In this document: one piece after another, positions 1-7,793 of the stretch
Numbering within the stretch: position 1 is the stretch's first letter
Layout of the letters: each line of letters opens with the position of its first letter
From: Oerskovia sp042887685
GTDB lineage: Bacteria; Actinomycetota; Actinomycetes; Actinomycetales; Cellulomonadaceae
NCBI RefSeq assembly: GCF_042887685.1
Contig: NZ_JBHVOS010000006.1
Coordinates: 117,693-181,692, forward strand
DNA length: 64,000 nucleotides
Direction of reading: 5' to 3'
Notes under the pieces: model-generated
The model's database searches: none
The model's input: the letters and a program-made list of their open reading frames with translations, nothing else
What the model was told of the DNA's origin: nothing
Made by a program: the position numbers and the translations under genes

Positions 1-1156
1 TCGCGGCCGTCCAGCCGATCACACCGCCGGCCTGGCGGGCCGGGAAGATCATCGGCATCTGCTTGAACGTCGCGGCGTTGCCGATCCCGCAGAAGAAGAA
101 GATGAGGACCATCCCGGTCATGAAGACCGGCAGGCTCGGCGTCTCGCCGTCCGCGACCGTGACCTGGCCGAACAGGACGAGCCCGGCCGAGGCCGCCACG
201 CCCACCCCGGACACCACGGTCCAGACGCCGCCGCCGAACCGGTCGCACAGCGGCCCCCAGCACATGCGGGCGAGCGAGCCGACGAGCGCGCCGAGGAAGA
301 CCCACGTGAGGTACTCGGGGCCGAACTGCTGCTTGAGCAGCATGCCGAACGTGCCCGCGAGGCCGGAGAAGATCCCGAAGGTCAGGACGTACTCCATGGT
401 CATGAGCCACGTGTGCTTGTTCTGGAAGATGTCGAACTGCTGCTTGAGGTTGGCCTTGACGGGCACCGACTTGAGCAGGGTCCACGCGAGCACGACGCCG
501 ACGAGGGCGAACGGGATGAAGATCAGGCCCGGGTTCTGCAGCCAGACCTGCCGGGGCTCGGCGTTCTGCGGGTGCGCGAGCTGACCGGCGAGGCCGAACA
601 TCCCGAACCCGATGGCCCACGGGACGACGAACTGGACGACCGAGACACCGAAGTTGCCGATGCCGGCCTGCAGGCCCAGGGCCGTGCCCTGCTTGCTCTT
701 GGGGAAGAAGTACGACGTCGAGGGCATGTAGCCCGAGAAGACGCCGCCGCCGAGGCCCGCGGCGAGGGCGAGCGCGACGAGCAGCGCGTACGACGGCTGC
801 GTCGGGAGCATCACGACCCAGGTCCACCCGACGAACGGGATGATCATCAGGAGCGCGGACAGCGTGAGCATCTTCCGGGTCCCGAGCATGGGCGGCAGCA
901 TCATCCAGACGATGCGCAGGAGCCCGCCCGTCAGGCCGGGCATCGCGAGCAGCCAGTAGGACTGGCTCTCGCTCAGGTCCCACCCGGTGACCGTGCCGAG
1001 CGTGGGGATGAGGGCCCCGGGCAGGTACCAGATGATGAACGCGAGCATGAGGTTGAACGTCGTGACCCACAGGGTGCTCCACGCGACCTTCGAGTCCCAG
1101 CGCTGGGGATCGTTGGGGTCCCAGTCGAGGAGGTCGCGGCGCGCGTCGGTGCTCAC
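1..1156 (-). CDS. narK: NarK-type nitrate/nitrite transporter (MFS, NNP family), 3' end outside the window
   Basis: This is an inner-membrane carrier that would import nitrate or exchange nitrate and nitrite. About 385 residues are visible and the C-terminus lies beyond base 1. The translation is a run of hydrophobic helices. It contains the Gly-rich nitrate-porter signature (AGLGGGVFSGYMPSTSYFFP followed by GTALGLQAGIGNFGVSVVQ) and a second Gly-rich stretch near the cut (FFFCGIGNAATFKQMPMIFP). I chose the GTG start at 1156 because no other start lies nearby in frame; only a weak ribosome site precedes it. The 5' region holds two DosR-like boxes and a possible -10. In mycobacteria narK2 belongs to the hypoxia-responsive DosR regulon, so the context suggests use of nitrate as electron acceptor under low oxygen. 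Family assignment is firm; direction of transport is not shown. Confidence 0.9.
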   Translation of the reverse strand, partial: MSTDARRDLLDWDPNDPQRWDSKVAWSTLWVTTFNLMLAFIIWYLPGALIPTLGTVTGWDLSESQSYWLLAMPGLTGGLLRIVWMMLPPMLGTRKMLTLSALLMIIPFVGWTWVVMLPTQPSYALLVALALAAGLGGGVFSGYMPSTSYFFPKSKQGTALGLQAGIGNFGVSVVQFVVPWAIGFGMFGLAGQLAHPQNAEPRQVWLQNPGLIFIPFALVGVVLAWTLLKSVPVKANLKQQFDIFQNKHTWLMTMEYVLTFGIFSGLAGTFGMLLKQQFGPEYLTWVFLGALVGSLARMCWGPLCDRFGGGVWTVVSGVGVAASAGLVLFGQVTVADGETPSLPVFMTGMVLIFFFCGIGNAATFKQMPMIFPARQAGGVIGWTAA

Positions 1157-1237
1157 CTGGTGTGCTGGTCTGGGGGCTACGTCGGCTGTGACCACCGGGT
1201 GTCTCCGTTCGAGAAATGGGGCTGGGGGCACCCACAA

Positions 1238-1299
1238 CTTATGGACGAGTCCACTCGTGCGTACCGGGACCTTGGTCCCGTCAGGGCGACGTTGGTCCC
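1238..1299 (-). promoter_or_regulatory. narK promoter region with two DosR/DevR-like boxes
   Basis: Read on the minus strand, 1279-1266 is the perfect palindrome GGGACCAAGGTCCC and 1299-1286 is GGGACCAACGTCGC, one mismatch from the same GGGAC-N4-GTCCC pattern. Their centres are exactly 20 bp apart, two helical turns. The mycobacterial DosR consensus has the core GGGACTWWAGTCCC with the same 4-bp spacer. A possible -10 (CATAAG, 1243-1238) lies 22 bp downstream of the proximal box, so that box would cover or abut the -35. The pattern is directly visible; assignment to a DosR homologue is inference. Confidence 0.6.
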
Positions 1300-1503
1300 G
1301 AACCGGGACACGGGCCGGGAAGGGCCCCTGACCTGCTGCTTTGCCGGTTCGGGGCGTTGTTGCGGATCAACTCGGGCAGGCCGTGGCCCGCGAGGCCCGT
1401 GGTGCCCGACGGCGGGCTGCAGCAGGCGCACGGGCGGCGGCGGGCACGGGTCGTTTCGCCCGAAGAACGGGGCGCCGGCCCGGCGCGGAGCGTTGGTGCT
1501 CGA

Positions 1504-1527
1504 ACTTTGTGCTTTCCGTCACAAAGT
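1504..1527. promoter_or_regulatory. 8-bp-arm palindrome resembling a CRP/GlxR site
   Basis: ACTTTGTG (1504-1511) and CACAAAGT (1520-1527) form a perfect inverted repeat with an 8-bp spacer. The centre reads TGTG-N8-CACA, which matches the CRP-family consensus TGTGA-N6-TCACA at nine of ten positions. It lies about 350 bp upstream of narK and about 80 bp beyond the stop of the methyltransferase gene. A binding site is plausible, but it could also be a small intergenic hairpin. Confidence 0.4.
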
Positions 1528-1608
1528 GCCGTATCAGGGGGGCGGGACGGGCGCCGTCCTGGACGGGCGCCCTCCGGTGTCGGCGCAGGTCGTCCGCTGC
1601 GCGGGCGG

Positions 1609-2460
1609 CTACGCCCGCGTCGCCCAGAACACCACGGCAGCGCTCGCCGCGACGTTGAGCGAGTCCACTCCCCCGGCCATCGGGATCTTCACGACGTGGT
1701 CGACGGCCGCGAGCGTCGAGCGGTGCAGCCCGTGCCCCTCGGTACCGAACACGAACGCCGACCTCTCGTCGCCCCGCGCGACGTACTCGTCGAGGGTCAG
1801 CGAGTCGTCCGACAGCGCGAGCGCCGCGACGGTGAACCCGTGCTCGCGCAGCTCCTCGACGCCGCCGGGCCACGACTCGAGCCGCGTCCACGGCACCTGG
1901 AACACCGTCCCCATCGAGACCCGGACGCTGCGCCGGTACAGCGGGTCCGAGCACCGGGGCGAGACGAGCACCGCGTCCACCCCGAGACCGGCCGCCCCGC
2001 GGAAGATCGCGCCGACGTTCGTGTGGTCGACGATGTCCTCCAGCACCGCCACGCGCCGCGCGCCCTGTCCGTCCCGGGCCGTGGTCAGCAGCTCGTGCAC
2101 GCTCGGCAGGACGGGGCGGTGCATGGCCGACAGTGCACCGCGGTGAAGGTTGAACCCCGTGATCGACTCCAGGACGGCCGGTTCGGCGACGTACACGGGG
2201 ACGGGTTCGCCCGTCCCGCCGGGCCCGTCGTCCAGCCCGACGGCGGAGATCGCCTCCTCGAGGCCCGGGAGCCACTTCTCGGCCATCAGGAAGGAGCGTG
2301 GCCGGTGCCCTGCCGCGAGCGCCCGGTGGATCACCGTGGTGCTCTCCGCGATGTACATGCCCTTCTCCGGCTCGTTCTTCGAGCGGAGCTCGACGTCCGT
2401 GAGGTTCGTGTAGTCGGCGAGGCGCGGGTCGGCGGGGTCGGTCACGTGGATGATCTGCAC
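1609..2460 (-). CDS. SpoU/TrmH-family RNA 2'-O-methyltransferase
   Basis: The 283-residue product is an AdoMet-dependent methyltransferase of the SPOUT fold, which methylates ribose 2'-OH in rRNA or tRNA. All three SpoU motifs are present: NVGAIFRGAAGLGVDAVLV (motif 1), VFGTEGHGL (motif 2) and the C-terminal SLNVAASAAVVFW (motif 3) that forms the trefoil-knot AdoMet site. About 100 N-terminal residues form the extra substrate-binding domain seen in TrmH-like enzymes. The GTG start at 2460 follows a GGGAG ribosome site at suitable spacing; longer frames upstream have shadow character. It stands alone, transcribed in the same direction as narK and the genes at 2658-4952. The exact target nucleotide cannot be read from sequence. 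Confidence 0.88.
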   Translation of the reverse strand: MQIIHVTDPADPRLADYTNLTDVELRSKNEPEKGMYIAESTTVIHRALAAGHRPRSFLMAEKWLPGLEEAISAVGLDDGPGGTGEPVPVYVAEPAVLESITGFNLHRGALSAMHRPVLPSVHELLTTARDGQGARRVAVLEDIVDHTNVGAIFRGAAGLGVDAVLVSPRCSDPLYRRSVRVSMGTVFQVPWTRLESWPGGVEELREHGFTVAALALSDDSLTLDEYVARGDERSAFVFGTEGHGLHRSTLAAVDHVVKIPMAGGVDSLNVAASAAVVFWATRA

Positions 2461-2514
2461 GCTCAGATTCTCCCGCACCGGGCTGTCCTGGGTGCTCACG
2501 GCGGCGGCCGGGGA

Positions 2515-2577
2515 CGCCGAGTGTGCACTTCGGGCGGTCACCAGCGCTCCAGGACGACCCGAACTGCACACTCGGCG
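2515..2577. repeat. Long intergenic hairpin, 20-nt arms
   Basis: Arms 2515-2534 and 2558-2577 pair over 20 positions with one C-C mismatch (2528/2564). The left arm begins CGCCGAGTGTGCA and the loop is 23 nt. It lies between the GT2-GtrA gene and the methyltransferase gene, both read leftward. It is longer than the other terminators in this window and lacks a T-run, so it may be a dispersed palindromic repeat rather than, or as well as, a terminator. Confidence 0.6.
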
Positions 2578-2627
2578 ACCGGACCCCACCCGCCCCCCCG
2601 ATCGGGCCCACCGGTGCCGAGCACGTT

Positions 2628-2662
2628 GTTGAGGTCGTTCTGGCGGCGTTCGCGACCTCAAC
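2628..2662. repeat. Intergenic hairpin at the GT2-GtrA stop, similar to the one at 23783
   Basis: GTTGAGGTCG (2628-2637) and CGACCTCAAC (2653-2662) form a perfect 10-bp stem with a 15-nt loop that begins TTCTGGCGGC. The right arm overlaps the stop codon of the GT2-GtrA gene (2658-2660). The stem and loop resemble the hairpin at 23783-23835: both carry CGTTCTGG next to the left arm and CCTCAAC in the right arm. Confidence 0.55.
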
Positions 2663-3947
2663 CTCGTGATCGAGCGCGTGGAACCTCGTGCCCGGCGACC
2701 GACCGCTCGGCGGCAGCAACGCTCCCGCTCGGCTCGGGCTTCCCGGTCGGAGCCACCGGGCGGAACACCACCCGTCGCTGCGCCTCGTAGCTCGTCGCGA
2801 AGAGCAGCATCTCGGTCACGACCTTGGCGGGCAGCAGCGCGAGCCCCAGCCCCGTCAGCCCCCAGAGCATGCCGTACCCGGCGGCCAGCAGCCCGACCGC
2901 GAGCGCCGCGTACCGCAGCGCGGCCCGGCGCCCGGATCCGGGACCGCGGCCGTAGCCGTCCCGAAGCCCGCACGCGTGCTGGTCCCTGAGCCCGCGCGCA
3001 CGAGCATCCGCCGCCGAGCCCGCACGACCGCCCTCGCCCTCGCCCGCGCCCTCAGCAACCGCAGCAGCAGCCGACCCCACGTCCGCACTGCCGCCCCCGC
3101 CCACAGCACCACCACCCGCACCCGCGCGCCCCCCGAAGACCCGCCGGTTCACCACGAAGTTCACGGCCCCGCTGACGCCGCGCGCCCCGACGACCGCCAG
3201 CAGCAGCGACCCCGTCAGGGCGTCGAGCACGAGCAGCATCGCGGTGTCGATCCCGAACGCGAGCAGCGACGACAGCGAGAACGCGAGCAGCGGCGCGTAG
3301 ATGCGGGCCGAGTCGGTGAGCGGGCGGAAGTGCGAGGACGCGTTGTCGTCGAGGTAGATCGTCTCGATCTCGACCTCGACCACGGCCAGCCCTTCGCGCG
3401 CCGCGGCCAGGAGCACGTTGAGCTCGTACTCGTAGCGGTCTCCGCGCACGTCGAGCAGCCATCCGATCATCGAGGCGGGGTACCCGCGCAGCCCGGTCTG
3501 CGTGTCCTGGACCCGCGTCCCGGTCGCGGCCTGGAACAGCCAGCGGGTCGCGGAGTTCCCGAGCCGGCTGCGCAGCGGCACGTCTCCCGTGAACGTCCGC
3601 GCACCGAGCACCATGGCCGCGTCTCCGGCGCGCACCCGCTCCCCGACCCGCAGGACGTCGGCGACGGCGTGCTGCCCGTCGGCGTCGGCGCACACCACGT
3701 CCTCGCCGGGCCAGCGTCGCGCGACCTCGGCGAACCCGCGCCGCAGCGCCGCTCCCTTGCCGTGGTTGGCAGGGAACCCGACGACGACCGCCCCGAGGCG
3801 AGCGACGTCGTCGAGCACGGGCCGCGAGCCCGGGCCGCTGCCGTCGTCGACCACGACGATCCCCCGCACGTCACCCGTCGCGCGCAGCGCTGCGACCAGG
3901 CGGACGAGAGCCGTGCCCGGCTCGTAGGCCGGGACGAGCACGATCAC
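2658..3947 (-). CDS. GT2 glycosyltransferase fused to a GtrA-like membrane domain
   Basis: A 429-residue two-domain protein. Residues 1-215 are a GT2 (GT-A fold) transferase with VVDDGSG (32-38), the metal-binding DAD (88-90) and QDTQTGLRGY (147-156), as in polyprenyl-phosphate sugar synthases. Residues about 218-395 form a GtrA-type four-helix membrane domain, a family linked to flipping lipid-linked sugars. The GtrA domain is split by about 70 residues of Gly/Ala-rich sequence (271-341) between its second and third helices. Together these suggest synthesis and translocation of an undecaprenyl-phosphate sugar for decorating a surface glycan; the sugar is unknown. It starts 6 bp after the phosphodiester glycosidase stop, so the two are probably co-transcribed. 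The C-terminal 35 residues are basic and low-complexity. Confidence 0.85.
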   Translation of the reverse strand: MIVLVPAYEPGTALVRLVAALRATGDVRGIVVVDDGSGPGSRPVLDDVARLGAVVVGFPANHGKGAALRRGFAEVARRWPGEDVVCADADGQHAVADVLRVGERVRAGDAAMVLGARTFTGDVPLRSRLGNSATRWLFQAATGTRVQDTQTGLRGYPASMIGWLLDVRGDRYEYELNVLLAAAREGLAVVEVEIETIYLDDNASSHFRPLTDSARIYAPLLAFSLSSLLAFGIDTAMLLVLDALTGSLLLAVVGARGVSGAVNFVVNRRVFGGRAGAGGGAVGGGGSADVGSAAAAVAEGAGEGEGGRAGSAADARARGLRDQHACGLRDGYGRGPGSGRRAALRYAALAVGLLAAGYGMLWGLTGLGLALLPAKVVTEMLLFATSYEAQRRVVFRPVAPTGKPEPSGSVAAAERSVAGHEVPRARSRG

Positions 3948-3953
3948 GGCGGC

Positions 3954-4952
3954 TCACTCCCCGACGTACAGGATGTCGGAGGTGCCGCGCTCGGCGCCGC
4001 GTCCGAGCGGGTCGTTGACGAGCTCGCCGTCGTAGTACATGGTCGACGACCCGCCGCCGTCGAGGTTGTACGCGGTCGTCGCGCCGAGGCCCTGCATGAT
4101 CTCGGCGAGCCCGGTCATGGTCACGCCGCGGCTGTACCCCGTGCTGCGCCCGTCGACCACGACGAGGACGAGGTGGTTCTGGTCGACCACGCCGACGGCG
4201 GTCCGGGGCTGCTCGCCCTGGATCGAGTGGTTGCCCACGTTGGTGTCGACCTCGACGTCCTCGATGCCGTCGACCACCTCGCCGCCGTCGAGCAGCGCGG
4301 GCCCGAACGACAGCGTGTTCCACACGCCTGCGTCCACGAGCTCCTGCGCGGTCGTCGCGGTCTCGTCGTAGACCTCGACGGTCCCGTCGCGGTAGAACGC
4401 GAGGCCCTCGCGCGCGCCCTCGTCGCGGTAGACGACCCCGTTGCGGATCACGATGCCCGTGGACCGGAAGCCGTAGTAGTCGCCGTTGATCGCGAGGAGC
4501 GCGTCGTTGTCGGCCGCGATGTCCGAGGTCTTCTCGGTGATGTTCTCGCCGAACGCGTTCTGGGCGAAGGCCGAGCGGAGGTCGGTCGCGTCGCCCAGGA
4601 CGACGTCCGCGACGTAGTACGTCACGGTGTCGTCGCCCGACCCCTCGACGACCTGCCGCACGCTCACGCTCGTCCCGTCGGACGAGGTCGAGCCGTCGGC
4701 ACCGGCACCGGACGACGTGCCCGACGACGTCCCCTCCGTCCCGGGGTCCGGCGCCGACGCCTGGCTCGCCTCGTAGGCCGCGACGTCGGCGATCTCGACG
4801 TGCTCCACCACGTACCGGTCGAGGGCCCACGCGGTCGCTCCGCCGAGGCTCAGCGTCAGGGCGAGCCCGCCCGCGAGGAACGTTCGCCGTCGTCGACGCC
4901 GCCGAGGGGGCGGGGGCTGGGGCATGCTGCTGGTGTGCTGGTCGTCCGTCAT
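3954..4952 (-). CDS. Membrane-anchored phosphodiester glycosidase (NAGPA-like domain)
   Basis: The product has 332 residues. A run of arginines is followed by one hydrophobic segment (signal anchor, LAGGLALTLSLGGATAWAL), a Ser/Thr/Gly/Asp-rich linker, and a C-terminal NAGPA-type domain. Domain hallmarks are INGDYYGF, the central GVVDQNHLVLVVVDGR and the terminal NLDGGGSSTMYY. Family members hydrolyse sugar-1-phosphodiester bonds; in bacteria they are associated with exopolysaccharide or teichoic-acid-like polymers. The protein probably sits outside the membrane. I chose ATG 4952 because TAGACC (4965-4960), a possible leaderless -10, lies 7 nt upstream; a GTG at 4988 is an alternative. It is first in an operon with the GT2-GtrA gene, which supports a role in surface glycan metabolism. 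Confidence 0.82.
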   Translation of the reverse strand: MTDDQHTSSMPQPPPPRRRRRRRTFLAGGLALTLSLGGATAWALDRYVVEHVEIADVAAYEASQASAPDPGTEGTSSGTSSGAGADGSTSSDGTSVSVRQVVEGSGDDTVTYYVADVVLGDATDLRSAFAQNAFGENITEKTSDIAADNDALLAINGDYYGFRSTGIVIRNGVVYRDEGAREGLAFYRDGTVEVYDETATTAQELVDAGVWNTLSFGPALLDGGEVVDGIEDVEVDTNVGNHSIQGEQPRTAVGVVDQNHLVLVVVDGRSTGYSRGVTMTGLAEIMQGLGATTAYNLDGGGSSTMYYDGELVNDPLGRGAERGTSDILYVGE

Positions 4953-5076
4953 GCACCCAGGTCTACGGAGCCCGCGTGTGCCGGGCACAGGTGCCGGCTG
5001 AGGGGTCGCTGTGAGGTGCGTCCTGACAGCGGCGCGTGATCGCCGTCACGACGACACGCTCCCACCGAACTCTCAG

Positions 5077-5122
5077 GTGAGACGTCGCTCACTCTTGCAC
5101 CTCGGTACGACTAATACATACT
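5077..5122 (+). promoter_or_regulatory. Promoter and small palindrome upstream of the 5156 lipoprotein
   Basis: TTGCAC (5095-5100), a 16-bp spacer and CATACT (5117-5122) make a plausible sigA-type promoter about 30 bp before the ATG. The inverted repeat GTGAG-N6-CTCAC (5077-5092) sits directly upstream of the -35 and could be an operator. Both are read from sequence only. Confidence 0.35.
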
Positions 5123-5155
5123 TTCAGCCGGGTTCCCGCGTGATTTCATGGATGC

Positions 5156-5599
5156 ATGAAGAAGCAGATGATGGCACTCGCTGCCGTGGGCGCGATCGCG
5201 CTCCTGAGCGCGTGCGGTACCGACACCACGACCGACAGCGGCTCCTCCACCGACGAGACCCCTGCCGGCGCGACCAACCTCCAGGTGTGCGCGAAGTACT
5301 TCGACGGCGGTGAGCAGTCGGTCGCGCAGCGCGTCACGGACGAGCTCGAGTTCGACATGGCGGCCCTCACGGACGACCAGTCGAACGCGATGCGCAGCAC
5401 CAACATCCAGCTCGAGGCCATCCTGCGCCTCGCTGGCCCCGAGGACACCAACCTCGTCATCAGCAAGATCAAGACCCCGTTCCAGATGGCTGACGACATC
5501 GCCGACGAGACGGGCACCTCGATCGACACCACCGGGGTGACCGAGGCCGTCGCCGACCTCCAGTCGATCTGCGACAACGCCGGGTACACCGCTTCCTGA
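5156..5599 (+). CDS. Small secreted lipoprotein of unknown function
   Basis: The 147-residue product has a short positively charged start (MKKQ), a hydrophobic segment and the lipobox LLSAC, so the cysteine at residue 20 should be lipidated and the protein exported to the outer face of the membrane. A Thr/Ser/Asp-rich linker follows, then about 110 residues predicted as mostly helical, with two further cysteines (VCAKYF and SICDNA) that could form a disulfide. I recognise no family. It is flanked by its own promoter-like sequence and a strong terminator, so it appears monocistronic. The ATG at 5156 fits the signal peptide; no clear ribosome site precedes it. Confidence 0.75.
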   Translation: MKKQMMALAAVGAIALLSACGTDTTTDSGSSTDETPAGATNLQVCAKYFDGGEQSVAQRVTDELEFDMAALTDDQSNAMRSTNIQLEAILRLAGPEDTNLVISKIKTPFQMADDIADETGTSIDTTGVTEAVADLQSICDNAGYTAS

Positions 5600-5639
5600 C
5601 CCTCAGCAGCGACCTCGCCCCCATCCCGGGCGAAACCCC

Positions 5640-5676
5640 GAGAGCCGGTACCGCCCAGAAGGCGGCACCGGCTCTC
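5640..5676. terminator. Bidirectional terminator between lipoprotein and ABC exporter genes
   Basis: Arms 5640-5655 and 5661-5676 pair at 15 of 16 positions (mismatch 5650/5666) around a 5-nt loop. It lies between two convergent genes and could stop transcription from both. Confidence 0.75.
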
Positions 5677-5696
5677 GTCGTTCACGGGGACCCGCG

Positions 5697-7793
5697 TCAG
5701 CGGGTCATCTCCCCCTCGGCGACCTCCTCGACCGCTGCGGCCGCGAACTGGCTCTCGTAGAGCCGCGCGTACGCGCCGCCCTTCTCGATGAGCACCTCGT
5801 GGTTGCCCATCTCCACGATCGCGCCGTCCTCCATGACGAGGATGACGTCGGCGTCGCGGATGGTCGAGAGCCGGTGCGCGATGACGAACGACGTCCGCCC
5901 GGCGCGCAGCGCGTTCATGGCCTGCTGCACGAGCACCTCGGTGCGCGTGTCGACCGAGCTCGTCGCCTCGTCGAGGATGAGGATCGCCGGGTCGGCGAGG
6001 AACGCGCGCGCGATGGTCAGGAGCTGCTTCTCCCCCGCGCTCACGCCCGAGCCCTCGTCGTCGATCACGGTCGCGTACCCGTCGGGCAGCGTGCGCACGA
6101 ACGGGTCGACGTGGGTCGCCCTCGTCGCCTCGAGGAACTGCTCCTCGGTGACCTCGACACCGTCGGGCACGCCGTAGCGCAGGTTCTCCTCGATGGTCCC
6201 CTTGAAGAGCCAGGTGTCCTGGAGCACCATCCCGATGTTGGACCGCAGCCCGTCGCGGCTCATCGTCCGGGTGTCGACGCCGTCGAGCGTGATGCGCCCG
6301 CCGTCGACCTCGTAGAACCGCATGATGAGGTTCACGAGGGTCGTCTTGCCGGCCCCGGTGGGCCCGACGATCGCGACCGTCTGGCCGGGCTCGGCGACGA
6401 TCGACAGGTCGTCGATGAGCGGGCGGTCGGGCACGTAGCGGAACGAGACGTCCTCGAACGCGACCCGCCCCTGCACGTCCGTGACCACGACCGCGGGCGA
6501 CGGGTCCGGGGACTGCTCGTCGGCGTCGAGCAGCTCGAACACGCGCTCCGCGGAGGCGACGCCCGACTGCAGGAGGTTCATCATCGAAGCGATCTGGGTG
6601 ATCGGCTGCGTGAACTGGCGCGAGTACTGGATGAACGCCTGGACGTCACCGAGCGAGAGCTGGCCGGACGCGACCCGCAGGCCTCCGACGACCGCGACGA
6701 TCACGTAGTTGAGGTTCGCGACGAAGCCCATCGCGGGCTGGATGATCCCCGAGATGAACTGCGCCTTGAAGCTCGCCTCGTACAGCTCGGCGTTCTCGTC
6801 GGTGAACGTGTCGACGGCCGTCTGCTGGTGGCCGTAGACCTTGACGAGCGCGTGGCCCGTGTACATCTCCTCGACGTGCGCGTTGAGACGTCCGGTCGCG
6901 GCCCACTGCTTGATGAACTGGGGCTGCGAGCGCTTGGCGATCAGCGCCGTGACGAGCACCGACAGGGGCACGGTCACGAGCGCGATGACCGCGAGCAGGG
7001 GCGAGATCCAGAACATCATGGCGAGCACGCCGACGACGGTCAGGACCGAGGTCACGAGCTGCGAGAGCGTCTGCTGGAGCGTCTGGGCGACGTTGTCGAT
7101 GTCGTTGGTGACGCGGCTGAGGACCTCGCCCTTCTTCTGGCGGTCGAAGTACGACAGCGGCAGCCGGCCGAGCTTGGCCTCGACCTCGGCGCGCAGGCGA
7201 CGCACGGTGCGCTGCACGACCGACGTCGTCACGCGGCCCTGGATCCAGCCGAAGAAGAAGGAGCCGACGTAGATCGCGAGGACCCAGAGCAGGATGACGC
7301 GCAGCGCGGTGAAGTCGATGCCCTGGCCGGGTACGACGTCCATGGCCGAGAGCATGTCCGCCTGCGTGGTCTGCCCGGTGGCGCGCAGGTTGTCGACGGC
7401 CTGCTGCTTGGTGATGTCGGCGGGCATCTGCGAGCCGATCACGCCCGCGAAGATGACGTTGGTGCCGTTGCCGAGGAGCTTGGGGCCCAGCACGGCGAGC
7501 GTCACGGACAGGATCGACAGGACCGTGATGACCGCGACCGCGAGCCGTTCGACGCGCAGGTAGCCCGCGAAGCGCTTGAGCGACCCGGTGAAGTTCATGG
7601 CCTTCTCGGTGGGCATGCCCATGCCGCCCATGGGGCCGTGGCCGCCACCCTGGGGGCGCCCCTTGAGGCGCGTCGTGGACAGGTCGGGCTTGTCGCCCTC
7701 GGGTGCGTCCTGCACCCCGCCCGACGGCGTCACGTGCGGCTCGGCGTTCTTGTCGCCCGGGTTGTCGCTCGGGCGGGGGGTCTGGGTGCTCAT
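5697..7793 (-). CDS. Heterodimeric ABC exporter subunit with the intact ATP site (TM288-like)
   Basis: A 698-residue half-transporter: about 70 disordered residues rich in Gly, Met and Pro, a six-helix exporter domain, then an ATPase domain. The ATPase has Walker A GPTGAGKTTLV, an unusual signature VSAGEKQ in place of LSGGQ, and Walker B ILILDEATSS with the catalytic Glu present. It pairs with the upstream gene, whose Walker B lacks that Glu. This asymmetry is typical of TM287/TM288-type drug or lipid exporters. The start ATG (7791-7793) overlaps the stop of the partner by 4 nt, so translation is probably coupled. Longer in-frame extension upstream reads through the partner gene and is not real. 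Substrate is unknown; multidrug or lipid export is likely given the TetR gene upstream. Confidence 0.9.
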   Translation of the reverse strand: MSTQTPRPSDNPGDKNAEPHVTPSGGVQDAPEGDKPDLSTTRLKGRPQGGGHGPMGGMGMPTEKAMNFTGSLKRFAGYLRVERLAVAVITVLSILSVTLAVLGPKLLGNGTNVIFAGVIGSQMPADITKQQAVDNLRATGQTTQADMLSAMDVVPGQGIDFTALRVILLWVLAIYVGSFFFGWIQGRVTTSVVQRTVRRLRAEVEAKLGRLPLSYFDRQKKGEVLSRVTNDIDNVAQTLQQTLSQLVTSVLTVVGVLAMMFWISPLLAVIALVTVPLSVLVTALIAKRSQPQFIKQWAATGRLNAHVEEMYTGHALVKVYGHQQTAVDTFTDENAELYEASFKAQFISGIIQPAMGFVANLNYVIVAVVGGLRVASGQLSLGDVQAFIQYSRQFTQPITQIASMMNLLQSGVASAERVFELLDADEQSPDPSPAVVVTDVQGRVAFEDVSFRYVPDRPLIDDLSIVAEPGQTVAIVGPTGAGKTTLVNLIMRFYEVDGGRITLDGVDTRTMSRDGLRSNIGMVLQDTWLFKGTIEENLRYGVPDGVEVTEEQFLEATRATHVDPFVRTLPDGYATVIDDEGSGVSAGEKQLLTIARAFLADPAILILDEATSSVDTRTEVLVQQAMNALRAGRTSFVIAHRLSTIRDADVILVMEDGAIVEMGNHEVLIEKGGAYARLYESQFAAAAVEEVAEGEMTR

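Larger units (their letters stand above)
1157..1608. other. 452-bp gap between narK and the RNA methyltransferase gene, no gene seen
   Basis: No convincing coding sequence lies here; the open frames lack coding character or recognisable domains. The narK-proximal part holds the DosR-like boxes, and the distal part holds the palindrome at 1504-1527. The stretch between them (about 1310-1500) is GC-rich and otherwise featureless to me. Confidence 0.6.

Noticed and set aside
413..2146. Long plus-strand frames across narK and its upstream region
   Set aside because: They are antisense to narK and the methyltransferase gene, with Arg/Pro/Gly-rich shadow composition.
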